Part shown: positions 19,868 through 31,315 of the stretch, one piece after another
How the letters are laid out: each line of letters begins with the position of its first letter
How positions within the stretch are numbered: position 1 is the first letter of the stretch
Source: Anodontia alba
Taxonomy: Eukaryota > Mollusca > Bivalvia > Lucinida > Lucinidae
DNA: 64,000 bases
Assembly: GCA_964016985.1 (NCBI GenBank)
Contig: OZ024826.1
Span: forward strand, 66,880,023-66,944,022
Direction of reading: 5' to 3'
Position numbers and translations under genes: made by a program
The notes under the pieces: model-generated
Database searches by the model: none
What the model was told of the DNA's origin: nothing
What the model saw: the letters and a program-made list of their open reading frames with translations, nothing else

Positions 19868-19935
19868 CAGTTATTGCAACTGTGTATGTGTTTCGTGATT
19901 TTGTGTGTTCTTTGTTTCCAAAGGCAATCTTTTTT
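19868..19935 (+). repeat. Dispersed repeat B, partial copy
   Basis: Shares TTTCGTGATTTTGTGTGTTC followed by TTTGTTTCCAAAGGCAATC with the full copies; only the 3' block is present. Confidence 0.6.
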
Positions 19936-20934
19936 TATTTTAATTGTCATTGTCTGTTCCTCAGCTCTTCTTTTTCCGGTGCCCAGGAAGGCGTGCTTTG
20001 TGCTTGTGGCCGTCCCTGGGTAATTTCACAAATGTGGGACCAAGAGTATACAAAGCAGAAGGCCCAGAGAGCTTCTAGGTCTTCTGCAGAATGAAGCTGC
20101 AGTGGTCGTTAATAAAATATATAATCTCTTGTCCGAAGTTGCGGTCTTGTTTCAGCTTGGAGACATCCAGTTGTTTATTGCCGTCTTGTCTCGCTGTCGT
20201 CTGTTGAACGCGCTGATTGATTTCCTGGCCATAAGCCTGTGGTCAGTCCAGCAATATTTCCAGTACATAGTTTTCAGCAGCCTTTCCTACTAATAATGAC
20301 TTAGTCAAAGAGATGCCAGTTCTGAACGCGTTCTAATCTCTTTGCGGCCTAACAAACGGAGTACGATGGCTATATATTCTGAAAGCTAACAGACGGAATA
20401 CTTGTTGGTGATCACAAGTTATAGGTTAGGAAAGCTAACAGACGGAATACGATGTCGGTGATCAAAAGTTGATATGAACTTGTCAAAAGTTTGTGGCGCT
20501 CTTTGTGATAAAAAAAAGGCTGTGTAAATGAAGCCCATCAAGTAAAAGGGCAGGTGAAACCAGTTTAAGGGATTTTAATGCAATACAAAAAGTTCAAAAC
20601 ATGCATTATTAGACATATTAGAGGTGGAGTTGGAGGATTAAGCTCGAATCCATGAACTCATTGCAGTCGGATATTGGTTAATTATAGCACGAGATATCGA
20701 GGGTTTAAACCAAAATTACATTATTGTTACACTGAAGCAGTAAAATGCAACGGTCTGAGAGTACTGGTCTATCTGCATTGCAGTTCAGAATTTGCCACAA
20801 GGTGCCAGAGAACCTGAAATGTTAACATGATCCGAAATGCAAACTGACCGATGTCAAAGTTACGGCAGCTGAGCGAAAGACATCGATTGGTAAAATACCT
20901 GGTGCTATAGTTGCTTCCATTGATACACTTCAGC
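19936..20934. other. No gene seen; short direct repeats
   Basis: Around 20370-20470 the phrase AAAGCTAACAGACGGAATAC occurs twice, each followed by a GTGATCA-containing segment. Nothing else is recognisable. Confidence 0.4.
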
Positions 20935-22580
20935 TGTTTTTAGTTTTGTGAGTGTGTTCATGGCTCTCAAGAGTCATTACTTTTAGATTTTTTTTCATTG
21001 CAGCTAGAATAAATATCTATTTTCTGGTACTTTGTGATTGCTTAGCCTATTCAGAGAGTTTTTGGAAAATTTATATTAGGATCGAGGCCAAATTGGCCGC
21101 AAATAGCTAAACTGACCCAGAAAACATGACGTTTCTTTTGATTTTGTGAGTGTGTTCACTGCTCCCAAGGGTCATTCCTTTTCGCTTCACTACAGCTGGT
21201 ATTAGTATCATGCGCCGCCATACACAAGATAGTCCATCCCAGAAAACTTGACATTTTAGCTGTTGAGAGTTGTGTGATTGTTTTTTTCTTTGCTCGCAAG
21301 CGTCCTTCCGTTTAGAATCTGTTTTTATCATATGACGACGCAGTTATTCAGTGGCGTAACGTCATGTCATAAAATCATATGACCACACGATACATAACAC
21401 TTTGGCGGGAATAAGTAATGTCATGACTACGCCCATGTCAACAGCATTTTGTGTTGAACAATTGTCAACTTTAAAGGCGATAAAATGCAATTTAATATGG
21501 TCATATGATAAACATAATCTTACTCTCGTGGTACTCACCGAAGGCTCGTTTTATAAATTTCATATGAAATGACCACTCGTGTAAGATCCTCTATATCTTT
21601 ACTTCAGCTGGTTGGTGGCATGTGGCGGTCATAAAACATTTTCTTGTACTTCACGCTAATATTGAGCGAAACTAGAAAATAGAAAGGAAGGCAATGATCA
21701 GGAATAGATACAATTATCCCACATCTCCCATCAGAGACATCAAAGGGAAAGAAACACAACCACGAAATAACTGGACCCTAATGGAAACATCACTAGCAGA
21801 AAGCCAAACGGACAGTTACTTTCCCACAAAGTGGCCAAATGGCTAGACAAAACAAAAAGATGTAAGCAACACATACATTCAAAGACAACTATAACAAAAA
21901 TAAACCATGACAGAAGAACCGCTTTGGAACGGTCAATGAAAAGTATTTCACTGGGGGCTTAAATCGATTTTACGTGGCCACAATCCTCGCCCTTACTTCT
22001 GCCGCGGTTTAGACACATAATTTGTTCAGTCCTCATGAAGGCTTCCTAACTCATCAGTGCTACATCTCCGAGAACACAAAAATCAACAAATTACAGAGAT
22101 GAACCAACGATGAGGACTCGACAGAACGAAACAACTGAAATGCTAGAGCAAAAGAAAACCAACAGTAAGACTCCGGTGGGCCCGACCAAAGATAGAGCAT
22201 CAAGTACCAACCAACATTACCCAAAATTAAATTTCAAGTAAGCCTTTACGCTGGAACCATCATAGAATCTGAGGCCTAACCCACCGGCGTGGTAAAGAAG
22301 GAAGCAAAGTTATTAACCGTGATTGGGTTAACAACCATGCATGCAGTCTGTCATATAACATTTATGTTGTACCCAATCTTTTTATATCGAAGAATGATTT
22401 TACAAAATTGGGTACTGAAGTCATTGCAAGCATATATTTTTCTGAATTTATATACTAAGTCACCATAAAATTCGGGTCTACGAAAGCTTGACATTTCGTC
22501 TGTTTTCCGTTTTGTGAGTGTGTCCATTGTTCTTACCGAACATTCATCATAGAATCCATTCACCTTGGCTGTAGTAGAGC
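20935..22580. repeat. Cluster of dispersed repeat C copies
   Basis: Four related segments (about 20938-21010, 21118-21215, 21240-21335, 22485-22575) share TTTTGTGAGTGTGTTCA-like blocks followed by a CATTCCTTTT/GCTACAGCTGG-like part. They are diverged and non-coding. The intervening DNA shows no gene. Confidence 0.5.
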
Positions 22581-23388
22581 CACAGTTCCGGTCGCTTGTT
22601 TGATTTTGGTGTTATTTTAACACCTTTAACAGTTTACCAAGCATCTTAGTTGATTTTTCTTCTGGGCATAGTATTCTACAAATACATGTTGTAAGTAAAG
22701 TAAAATGACATAACTGGTAAGACTACTAACTATATTAGACGATTTAATCACCCAAATGTGTTTCAGCTGCAAATGGAACACTTACGACATCCAGGATTCT
22801 TAGTTATTGCTAAATGGATAATCTGCATATCATCAATGTCTAATGACCTCTTCGCTGTTCTCCTACATGTACATACATTTACACTAAACTACTCAGATGT
22901 GCAGGTTGATATGGGCTTTTATTACATTTTCAGCAGTGATTTACTGAGATTTCTCAGTGAATTATAATCGATAATTCACTGAGTGAATTATTTCATTTCG
23001 AACGTTTTGACGTCATAATTGCTAGGCGACGTTGCTGACGTTGTTGGTAACAACAATAACAGTAGTTGACGTTTCGCGGAATTTAATAAAAATCATGGTA
23101 GTCAGACTGAAATTTTCACGTCCAGTTGGCGTTTTTGAGGAAGACCTGCAACACAAATATAAAGTATGGTTTTCTTGATAATCCAGTTCAACTTTCGTGA
23201 CATTGTTGTGTCTGTATTTTAAGTACAGGATGATTTTTGCATTAAAGTGAAAACAAGATGGCGACTAATTTTCAAACTAAACCACGCCTCCTGAAATTCA
23301 TGCACTGACTGGAACTAAGTTGGTAGGAAATCAAAACGGCTGAATGCGAAAATTCAAAGGTAAAACATTAGTGAAAATGTAATAAACA
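22581..23388. other. AT-rich region with a short palindrome and a CRE-like site
   Basis: CTCAGTGAATTAT and its inverse ATAATTCACTGAG flank 5 bases at about 22953-22983. TGACGTCA lies at 23008-23015. No gene is seen. Confidence 0.4.
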
Positions 23389-23566
23389 GTTTATTTGGTT
23401 GTTTTGATCTATTACGGAGAAATAATTCACTCGTATTCTAAGGTTTGCTTGTAAAAAAAAAAAAAAACTCATGCGCTTCGCTCACTCGTTTTTTACTCGC
23501 AAACCTTAAAACACTAGTGAATTATTTCTCCGTAATCGATCAAAACAAACAAATAAGCTCTATTTA
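23389..23566. repeat. Foldback (hairpin) element, interrupted by mariner
   Basis: GTTGTTTTGATCTATTACGG, then AGAAATAATTCACT (about 23399-23432), pairs with AGTGAATTATTTCTCCGTAA, then TCGATCAAAACAAAC (about 23515-23551). Inner arms CTAAGGTTTGC and GCAAACCTTA flank the loop. The right arm continues across the mariner insertion (CTGTTTAC at 24803). Confidence 0.75.
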
Positions 23567-24800
23567 CGAGGGTGAGTCAATAAGTAACCAGCCTAACTTA
23601 TTTCCGGTTGAGATCCACCTCTTCTTTTTCGATGTAATTGCCCTCTAGTGTGATGCACTTAGACCAACGGTGTTCAAGTGCCATCAGCCCAGAACTGAAA
23701 AAGTCAGGGTCCTTTCCATTGACCAATCCTCAACTGCCGTCACGACTTCTTCATCAGACCGGAAATGAAGTCCACGGATATCCTTTTTCAAGTTTGGGAA
23801 TAGGAAGAAGTCACTAGGAGCTAGGTCAGGCGAATAGGCAGGATGTGGTATTAATTCATACCCGTTTCGCTTTACAGCATCCATTGCAACTTTGCAAGTG
23901 TGGACTCTCGCGTTGTCCTGTTGCAGCAAAACACCTTTAGAGAGTTTACCTTGGCGTTTTTCACGGATGGCGGTTCTCAGCTGGTCTAACAAGTTTGCAT
24001 AGTACACTCCAGTTATTATACTTCTCTTGGGTAAAAAGTCCAATATAATAACGCCTTTTGCGTCCCAAAATACTGTGGCCATCATCTTGCCAGCAGATGG
24101 TTGCGTCTTGAACTTCTTTGGCCTCGGGGACCCGGGCCCTACCCACTGACGACTCTGAGCTTTATTCTCTGGCTCATAATAATGAACCCAAGTCTCATCT
24201 ACAGTCACCAGACGCAAAAGAAAATCATCTTTTGACCTAAAACGCTTCAACAAGGCGCTGCATACTGATGCTCTGGTTGCCATTTGCTCATTGCTAAGGG
24301 ATTTGGGGACCCAACGGGCTGTTAGCTTGCGCATACCTAAACGATCATGTAAGATTGTTGAAACGCTACCATGTGAAATGCCTAATGCCTGCACCTGAGT
24401 ATACCAGATCCCGAACTTTCTTACACATTTCTTCGTCGGTGGCATCCAGTGGGCGTCCAGACCTGGCTTCATCTTCTAAAGACGTTCTACCGCGTTTGAA
24501 TTCCCCTACCCAGAATTTAACCTGAGCATAAGATGATGCAGAAGACCCATAAACATCGGCTAACTCGCCGTGTATTTCCTTGCCTATTTTACCTTTTAAA
24601 TACAAGTACCGAATTACAGCACGGCACTCAACTTTAGATGAAAAGCATGCCTTTGCATCCCTAGCCATGTTTGACATTCAATATCTTATGAAAGAATGAC
24701 TCGATACGTGTGCAATTTTGTACCCATGTATAAAACATATATTGAAACAAAGCATGAAAATCGGTCCATCGGAAATGGGTTATTTATTGACACGCCCTCG
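23567..24800 (-). mobile_element. mariner-family DNA transposon
   Basis: 1234 bp with terminal inverted repeats starting CGAGGGTGAGTCAATAA (left) and CGAGGGCGTGTCAATAA (right, reverse complement). It is flanked by TA duplications at 23565-23566 and 24801-24802. One transposase gene lies on the minus strand. It is inserted in the right arm of a foldback element. Confidence 0.95.
23598..24677 (-). pseudogene. mariner transposase (D,D34D), frameshifted
   Basis: Cut-and-paste transposase that binds the terminal repeats. The ATG at 24677 gives MSNMARDAKACFSSKVECRA, the paired-like helix-turn-helix region with WVGEFKRGRTSLEDEARSGR. After a frame change with a probable small deletion near 24400 the second helix-turn-helix (QALGISHGSVSTIL) and the catalytic domain follow. 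The catalytic residues are Asp in VTVDETWVHYYEPE, Asp in QQDNARVHT, and the third Asp in YSPDLAPSDFFLFP, with 34 residues between the last two as in mariner. A second frame change near 23705 precedes the last 35 residues (LMALEHRWSKCITLEGNYIE), ending TAA at 23598-23600. The catalytic triad is intact, so only the indels inactivate it. Confidence 0.93.
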
Positions 24801-25239
24801 TACTGTTTACGATTTTTATGGCACCTTTTAGCTGGCCCACGTTCAAGTTCCATAAAGAAGCACAAGATTAAGTGAAACATAAATGGCAAAGGCGTCTACT
24901 ACGAACCATTAAAATTCTCCGCCAAGTTTCAAACGTTTATTGCGGACCTGATCCAATTAAAACATCGATTGTGTCATTTTAAACACTCCATTGTACTGCA
25001 TTCTCAAATAAGCACAAAACAAATCAACACACTGTGGACCACCAACGAAAGCTCAGATGAATTAAATATGAATCAAAACTAGAATCGGAATTTATGACGG
25101 CCTAATGGAACTGGACCTGTATCATGACTTGATAGAGGACCTTACGCGGACCCAACATATGTTTGTAATTTTGAGCTGCATCGGAAGAGTTTTGGTCGAA
25201 TAAAACTAGTTAAAGCAGTGTTGCAAACTTCATTCAATA
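24801..25239. other. No gene seen
   Basis: The first bases continue the interrupted foldback arm; the rest is AT-rich and unassigned. Confidence 0.4.
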
Positions 25240-25300
25240 AAACTGAGACTCCCATTTTCTATCTGTAATGTGTTCTTTGTTTCCAAAGTAACCTTTTAGA
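25240..25300 (+). repeat. Dispersed repeat B, 3' fragment
   Basis: CTGAGACTCCCATTTTCTAT and TGTTCTTTGTTTCCAAAG match the 3' part of repeat B, especially the variant at 51505-51675. Confidence 0.55.
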
Positions 25301-26199
25301 TTTTTATTGAACTTTCGGTTGTACCGAGTCTTATAACGTGCAACAATCAAGTAAATCGCAATGAGCGCAGCGATACAAGAAGACCAGAAAGTATGTTTTA
25401 TGGCCGCCATACTATGTTTAGCACGTTGCAGTAATGGTTAATTGATTGTAAATAGTGGGATCATTTGGAGGTTTGAACATGCATCACATAAACAAAAGTG
25501 CAAATTTGATTTTTCAAAACAATTCAAAATATTCAATCAATATAAAAGGATATTAGTTAACGTAGGTGTCATGGGACATCCTATATGTTTTGTGGTCAAC
25601 TCCAGGTGTGCTGCCCTCTTTCGTCGGGGCGTGACGGCTGGATCCTAAATGATTTCTAATACGCCCAAGCTTACAAACTCGATTTTATTGATCTTTTTCA
25701 TGAGCAGTACTATAATATGCAACGCTGCTCACAACCTCTGGCGTCTTTTTAAATAGTCTTTCTGCAAAATGATTATGCTTCTTGCGCCCTCTAGCGCTGA
25801 TTTAATCAGTGTTATTTTCGAAATTTAATTATCCTAAATACTAAACTGCAAAATAATACGAGTAAAGTACGACATTTTTACGGTTTCACACAACATTAAC
25901 TACCAGCACTTAAAACATGTTCTTACCCAACTCCCTCGCAAGAATCTTTCTGTGGCAGTTCCAAGGCATTGCGTCTTTTGCGATTCAATTACTACTAATG
26001 AAGTTCTGGAAGTGCTACACCTGCTAGGGGAGATGCTGTTAGGGGTGTATGTGTATATAGTCATGCAAACTAAAATGCTGCAACCTAAAGAAGAAACCGA
26101 GACTCCGATTTTCGTTCTTTTATGCAACGTTTGTAGTCGATGGATCGGGTCTCAGACTTTATTTCGAAGCCGGTCTAAACCGATGTCTGATGTTATTTA
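25301..26199. other. No gene seen; small repeat B fragment
   Basis: AAACCGAGACTCCGATTTTC at about 26095-26115 is a further short piece of repeat B. Otherwise unassigned. Confidence 0.4.
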
Positions 26200-26948
26200 T
26201 TGTTCGGACCCTCCGTGGTTCAACTAGCTTTGTTGTTGTTTGTTCTTTGTGCGGCCTTGTATGCTTTTTTTATGTTTTATCCTGTTCGATACTTTTTGTG
26301 ATTGTGTTTGGTGAATCCTGTCTGCCATTGTGATCACCTCGTCGGGGAAGAGGGAGCTTATTTTATTGCCTTTCTTTGGCTTGTGCCATGTGTCATGGCT
26401 TTACAATATGTCTTTGGCTTGGCCCTCCATGGCATACAGTAGAATTAGCCATGAGTACTCGTTTATCATAGTGATTAATTTGATTTTTATGTTTTCGCTT
26501 TGATGCATTGACTGTGTTGGGAGCCTTTATGCAAACCGAATTTTTATGTGTTTCTGTATTGAGAGTATCATCGGGACCCAGGGTGAAGATGGCTAGCTGT
26601 AAAAGTGCTTTACATCCCCCTTCCCCCCCTCCCCCCCCCCCCCCCCTCCCCCAGTGGTTTGTTCTACTGACCGTTCTAAGGCCGAGGTCCCGATGTTAGT
26701 CTTACTCTTTGTTGTTTTGTGGTTCATTCTGCGGGGCGATTTGTTTTAAGTCTTGCCTTGTTATTTTGTTCTTGTGTTTTCAGTCCTTTTAGCATTGCGA
26801 TTACCTCGCTAAAGGCAGAGAGAGCAAATCTTAGTGCTTTTCGTACGTTAGCGCTTGTTTGGTTTTGTCTGTTTACTCTTCCTCTTGGTGTCTAGGAAGG
26901 GCTGCGGCTTGTGATTGTGATACTCCCTGGACTTTTTTCTTACCTTTT
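26200..26948 (+). repeat. Dispersed repeat A, long uninterrupted copy
   Basis: About 750 bp, matching 30660-31059 joined to 38347-38612 almost throughout. Shared words include GGCATACAGTAGAATTAGCC, TTGATGCATTGACTG, GACCGTTCTAAGG, TTAGTCTTACTCTTTGTTG and TTTTAGCATTGCGA. The end CTCCCTGGACTTTTTTCTTACC is the reverse complement of GGTAAGAGAAAAGTCCAG, which opens other copies. It includes a hypervariable poly-C run at about 26615-26652. It marks the empty target site of the giant foldback element (position 26689-26692, CCGA). Confidence 0.75.
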
Positions 26949-27676
26949 TTTATTGCTTTTGGTGTCGTTAGTGTGCTATGTTCTTTGATTTGACTCTTCC
27001 GGGACTGCCATTTTGTCAGTTACACCTCAATGATTGTTACACCCAACAAGATTGCTTGTCATCGAATATTTTAATACCCTTAAATAGACACATTATGTGT
27101 GTAAAATTAGATTTCTTCCACATGGATTCGGGTTACGTCTCAGGATTCCTTAATATACGACCACTGTCAGACCCCATTTCCGACGTCGTTAATATCGGGT
27201 CACTCGATATAGAGAGACACTGGACGATAGGAATGGACCCATTTCCATCCATTGGACATGAATTATACCTCATCCTTTTTCTGCCAAAAATATTTTCAGA
27301 TACCTATTCACGTGAAAATGTATAATAATGTCAGATACCATTACTAAACTGACAAAAGAAGAGTGCGTCTACATTAAATTGAAACCAACTTAACCGTTCG
27401 TACTGAGATAATGAAAACATAATCAACAGAACATGAGATAGAAAAAGTCGGAACTTTGACCGCGAACAGCGTAGTGGAACTTGTCCACTTTTGCATCTAG
27501 ACTATTTAAGTGAAAATAACACTGGACGACCCGATGTTTGCACCAAAACGTTTGATCAGTCATAAAATACATTCTGTTCCTAATTTTAATTTCTCCTCTT
27601 TGAAGGACCATTGACTAAACCGAGCCGAGAATAAAAAAATAAGCAAGGTCTCTCGTTAGGAGTAAACTGTGTAAAA
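26949..27676. other. No gene seen
   Basis: A 115-codon frame at 26978-27325 has no recognisable domain, and its composition matches its AT-rich surroundings. Confidence 0.4.
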
Positions 27677-27722
27677 AAGGTAAGAGAAAAGTCCAGTCGA
27701 GAGCCACAATCATAAGCCGCTG
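27677..27722 (-). repeat. Dispersed repeat A, terminal fragment
   Basis: GGTAAGAGAAAAGTCCAG followed by AGCCACAATCATAAGCCGC is the inverse of the 3' end of the copy at 26200-26948. Confidence 0.6.
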
Positions 27723-27989
27723 AATTTAAATTAATAAATTAAAATTTACTGGATTCAAATTAGGAATAAATAAGGAAAATAACGGAAGGTAAGTTTTATG
27801 CCAAGTATTTTTCTAACTCAGGATAACCTGTCAAAGACAAAATGATTCGTATTAAGCGACGACTCGGAAAGGGTGACGTGACTGTATCTTTTATTGTTCA
27901 ATATTCTGTACTGTTGTTGATTTTAAACAAACAGTTCGTTATATAATAGTATTTTCTAAAGGTGGCGCGACGTGAAAATATTCTATCAT

Positions 27990-28115
27990 TGTATGTTCGG
28001 ACAAAGAAGGCCCAGATTAGCCTTCGCATCCGTGCAGTCTGGTTAGTTTTTTTAGATTGAAGAACAGAGAAAGCAGCATCGCCGGACTGTGGATGCGCAG
28101 TCTGATCTAGGTATT
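27990..28115. repeat. Bivalve-type CTGCGCATCC hairpin repeat
   Basis: CAGATTAGCCTTCGCATCCG and CCGGACTGTGGATGCGCAG flank an A/T-rich middle. A close relative is at 42370-42440 (GATCAGCCTGCGCATCCGCG). Non-coding dispersed repeat. Confidence 0.5.
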
Positions 28116-28403
28116 AATTCACATTTCGCGGTACATGACAACTGGGCATGTTCTGAAATTTCGCGACATTAGCGTTTTGCCATTTTTCGAAATGTATTAC
28201 TTCTAACCGCCCAAACAAAGGCATGAGCTGTATTCGGGCAATATATATATTGCCCGAATAAGTATACATAAAGAAATATATAATTTAAGATTTTAACAAA
28301 CTTCAACTTCAACAAAGAATTTTGGCGCAGGATAATACTGATACTAATTGCAATTACTTCAGAAAAATGTGTATAGGGAGAAATATGAAATACCACTGGG
28401 CTG

Positions 28404-28627
28404 TGTGTTCGAACCCATGCCGACTTCGACGGCAGCGCCTAGCCCTTCAGAATCAGGAGACATAACCACTGCACCACTACGCTTGTTAAAATCCAGTTTT
28501 ATGGAACAGTATTATGCTTGATAGTTCTGATTGAGGTTCGAACCCACGCCGATTTCGACGTCAGCGCCTAGCTCTTATTCACTGCACCACTACGCTAGTT
28601 AAAAACAAGTTTCATGGAACAGTATTA
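28404..28627 (-). mobile_element. Two tandem tRNA-derived SINE copies
   Basis: On the minus strand each copy has an A-box-like TAGTGGTGCAGTGG and a B-box-like GGGTTCGAAC, about 50-60 bp apart, in copies at about 28404-28517 and 28533-28627. Both share the tail TGGAACAGTATTAT. The acceptor stem does not fold as a tRNA gene, so a SINE or tRNA pseudogene is the better call. Confidence 0.65.
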
Positions 28628-29089
28628 TCTTAAATGATGATAATATTTCCAAGCTTCAGTATCCTGTGGATCCAGAATTCCTTGTATATAATGAGTATAA
28701 TATTTGCATTTGAAAAAAATGCCAGTGTACATAAAGAAGGTCGGTGTAATTCAACAGGAGTGTGTAGAGAAGCCAAAAGTGTATGTCGAGAACACCAAAA
28801 ATTGTTTTGCAAACGTAGAGAAGACAAGTTTGTGTATGGTTAGAAAACAAACTCTTGCATCATTCACAACAGTTTAATAATGATAATAGCTGTGATTTAA
28901 GTATCGCTTTGAGAGTTTATTTAAGAACTGTTCGATAGATAATGGAAATCGGGGACAATGCACCTCTGTATTGTTGTTTGTTTGTGTTTTTTGTGTTTGT
29001 TTTTTTTTTTTTTCTAAATGATAGCCGGACCAAAGTAAAAAAAAACAAACGGAAAAATGTTCTGGTTTAATCGTTTTATTTATTATGGA
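28628..29089. other. No gene seen
   Basis: Unassigned AT-rich sequence with a T13 tract near 29001. Confidence 0.4.
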
Positions 29090-29094
29090 GTCAC

Positions 29095-29250
29095 TTTATG
29101 CTAGAGGACTTTATCGAACGAGGAAGACTGCTCACTACGAGACTGTTAACTCAGGGATACGAGCGAACTAAGCTGGTGTTAACACCTTTTCAATCCCTAC
29201 AATGTGGCTGTTTCCAGAGATATCTGATGTTTTTGCCACAGCCTAGCAAT
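29095..29250 (+). pseudogene. Reverse transcriptase C-terminal fragment
   Basis: The plus strand encodes FIERGRLLTTRLLTQGYERT then KLVLT, followed after a one-base shift by NPYNVAVSRDI. This parallels the C-terminal part of the fragment at 35279-35850 (FMERGKVLTRKLLSQGYQKT). It is therefore a second, more degraded copy of the same retroelement family. Confidence 0.6.
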
Positions 29251-29571
29251 AAACCCCGGATTCCCGCATTTTCATAAATCTTTAAGGCATGGTGGGAGAA
29301 GCGTGCTTATCAAGTAGTGCTTGCTTTTCATGAATGCCTCATTACACCCCATTTATTTTGAGTCCAAGTCTCTGTCAGAACATTCCTAATTTTGCCTTTG
29401 CATTTACCGAAGTACGATTTTGGTATGTTGGCCTGAGACTCATAATGTTAGAATAGATGATAGTAATCAAAGACTATACAGTATTGTTGGTCAGACTTGC
29501 AGCAAAGACAGGTTAAGTTAATTAATCATGTAATTTCATATAAGCCTAGTTCTGGTGCCAATGAGGCAGAA
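29251..29571. other. No gene seen
   Basis: Unassigned. Confidence 0.4.
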
Positions 29572-29745
29572 AGGTAAAAAGAAAAATCATCCTGGGGAGT
29601 GTCATAATCACAGGTCGCAGCCAATCCCTGGGCCAAGTGGAAAAGACACAAACCAACACGCGCAAAACAAACGCACAAAAAGCACACAGACCAGCTCTGC
29701 GAGAGGACAGAAAAACAAAAGGACAAAACACATAGAGTAACATGG
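29572..29745 (-). repeat. Dispersed repeat A, diverged copy
   Basis: Begins GGTAAAAAGAAAAATCATCC, then TGGGGAGTGTCATAATCAC, corresponding to the inverted end of repeat A, and continues with the CACAAAACACA/GCGAGAGG blocks. Confidence 0.5.
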
Positions 29746-30659
29746 GAACTACCAGGCGGGGAGGGGGCGGTTGGGATTAAAACACTTTTACAGTCGACTA
29801 ATTCCACCTTGGGTCCCGCTGCTACTCAGGAGAGAAATACATAAAAATTCGGTTCCCATCTCAGACCCATATCTAGGGCCTTAGACCCACAACAGTACGA
29901 AGTTACTTAATAAACATTATAAGACTTTGGTGCGGATATTAGCGTTGTTAATAGAAATAGCACAAGCTGATATAGCATTTGTTTCATATGCTCACATGAT
30001 TGCTTACCGAGGTAAGCATGGTATGAGATTATGGTTTTCGGTTGGCATAGCTTTGCGTTCCATGGTGGTATAACGAAATTGTGCCAGACCGAACTGGTCT
30101 GGTGGAAGTTTAACGACTCAGTCAACATATCGAGCCTATCAGTTTAACTAAAAAACACTTTTCCTGGGCATGCTTAGTCCTCTAAGCGGTTAACCAGTAC
30201 TTGTGCACATTCTTTCGCCAGACAATTGCCCTTTTTGAATCAGCGGAAGGGAGAGAATGGCCGTATTTCATTATCAATCTCCACGAAAGAATGTTGCCGG
30301 ACCATTATACCCGCGACCTCCTGACTATCTGACTGAGCCACCAGGGCCGGCAACTACTGGACGGACTGTCCTGATTAGTTTGGCATTCTCCAAAATTGAG
30401 TGCAAAAATGTGTCAACCATTTACTATAATTCCAGTCCGATATTCATTAACTATTTTGTTTCAGGCTTGCAAATTTTGCTTGAATTTACCGATCGGCCTG
30501 CATATCAAAAGAGCTAAGTAGTTCCATATTTTTACCATACAGCTATGGAGTCCGTTTCGCAGTTTCATTTAGATAGGGCCGCGCATAAAGATTGGAGTTA
30601 TTACTAAAGGAAAAATCGGATCATGTTAGGATTATAATAATTTATCAAGACTTCTCACA
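29746..30659. other. No gene seen
   Basis: Unassigned AT-rich sequence. Short frames only. Confidence 0.4.
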
Positions 30660-31059
30660 CCATTGCGGGTCAGACAAAGAGTTATTCTACTGACACTTCG
30701 AAGGCGGTAGCTTTGTTGCAGTTCTTTGATCCTCTGACTCAATGACGGCCTCTTCGTAAAACTTTAACCAGTGGGTTGGGGCTTGACGATATGTCTTTGG
30801 CTTGGCCCGCCGTGGTTCAACTATTGGTTTTCATTTACTCTGGCATACAGTAGAATTAGCCATGAGTACTCGTCTTTGTTTATTATAGTGATTAATTTGA
30901 TTTTTATGTTTTCACTTTGATGCATTGACTGAGTTGGGAGCCTTTCTGCGAATGTATTTCTGTATTAAGAGTAGCATCGGGACCCAGGGTGAAGTTGGCT
31001 AGCTGTAAAAGTGCCTTCGGTGATTTACTCTACTGACCGTTCTAAGGCGGTGGTCCCGG
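30660..31059 (+). repeat. Dispersed repeat A, left half of interrupted copy
   Basis: Matches the 5' two thirds of 26200-26948 and breaks at GGTCCCGG (31052-31059), where the giant foldback element begins. It resumes at 38347. Confidence 0.8.
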
Positions 31060-31315
31060 TGTCATATAATATTTTGACCCTCCTAAAAATTGACCCGCGG
31101 GTCATAATATTATGACCCGCAGGTCAATATATTACTGTAATATTTTGACCCGCCCCATAATAGTTTGACCCGCCCTTAACGAATGATATAACACATGTAG
31201 AATGGATTCATTTATTAAAATAGCATAAAAAAATAATGTTTGGAAAATAATCTGTCCACTTTAATTCTTGAGGAAGGGTTTGGGCGTTTGGGTGGGGGGT
31301 CAAAATATTATACCA
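31060..31315 (+). repeat. Left terminal module of the giant foldback element
   Basis: Unlike the array monomers, this holds several short TGACCCGC-containing inverted units and then AACGAATGATATAACACATG and AGAATGGATTCATTTATTAA. The inverted counterpart is at about 38130-38346. Confidence 0.85.

Noticed and set aside
28395..28480. Possible functional tRNA gene on the minus strand
   Set aside because: A and B boxes are present but the arms do not close into a cloverleaf and the unit is tandemly repeated with a shared tail, so a SINE is more likely.
29526..29807. 93-codon minus-strand frame with hydrophobic, Cys-containing stretch
   Set aside because: Overlaps a diverged repeat A copy in both strands; no domain and no support beyond being open.
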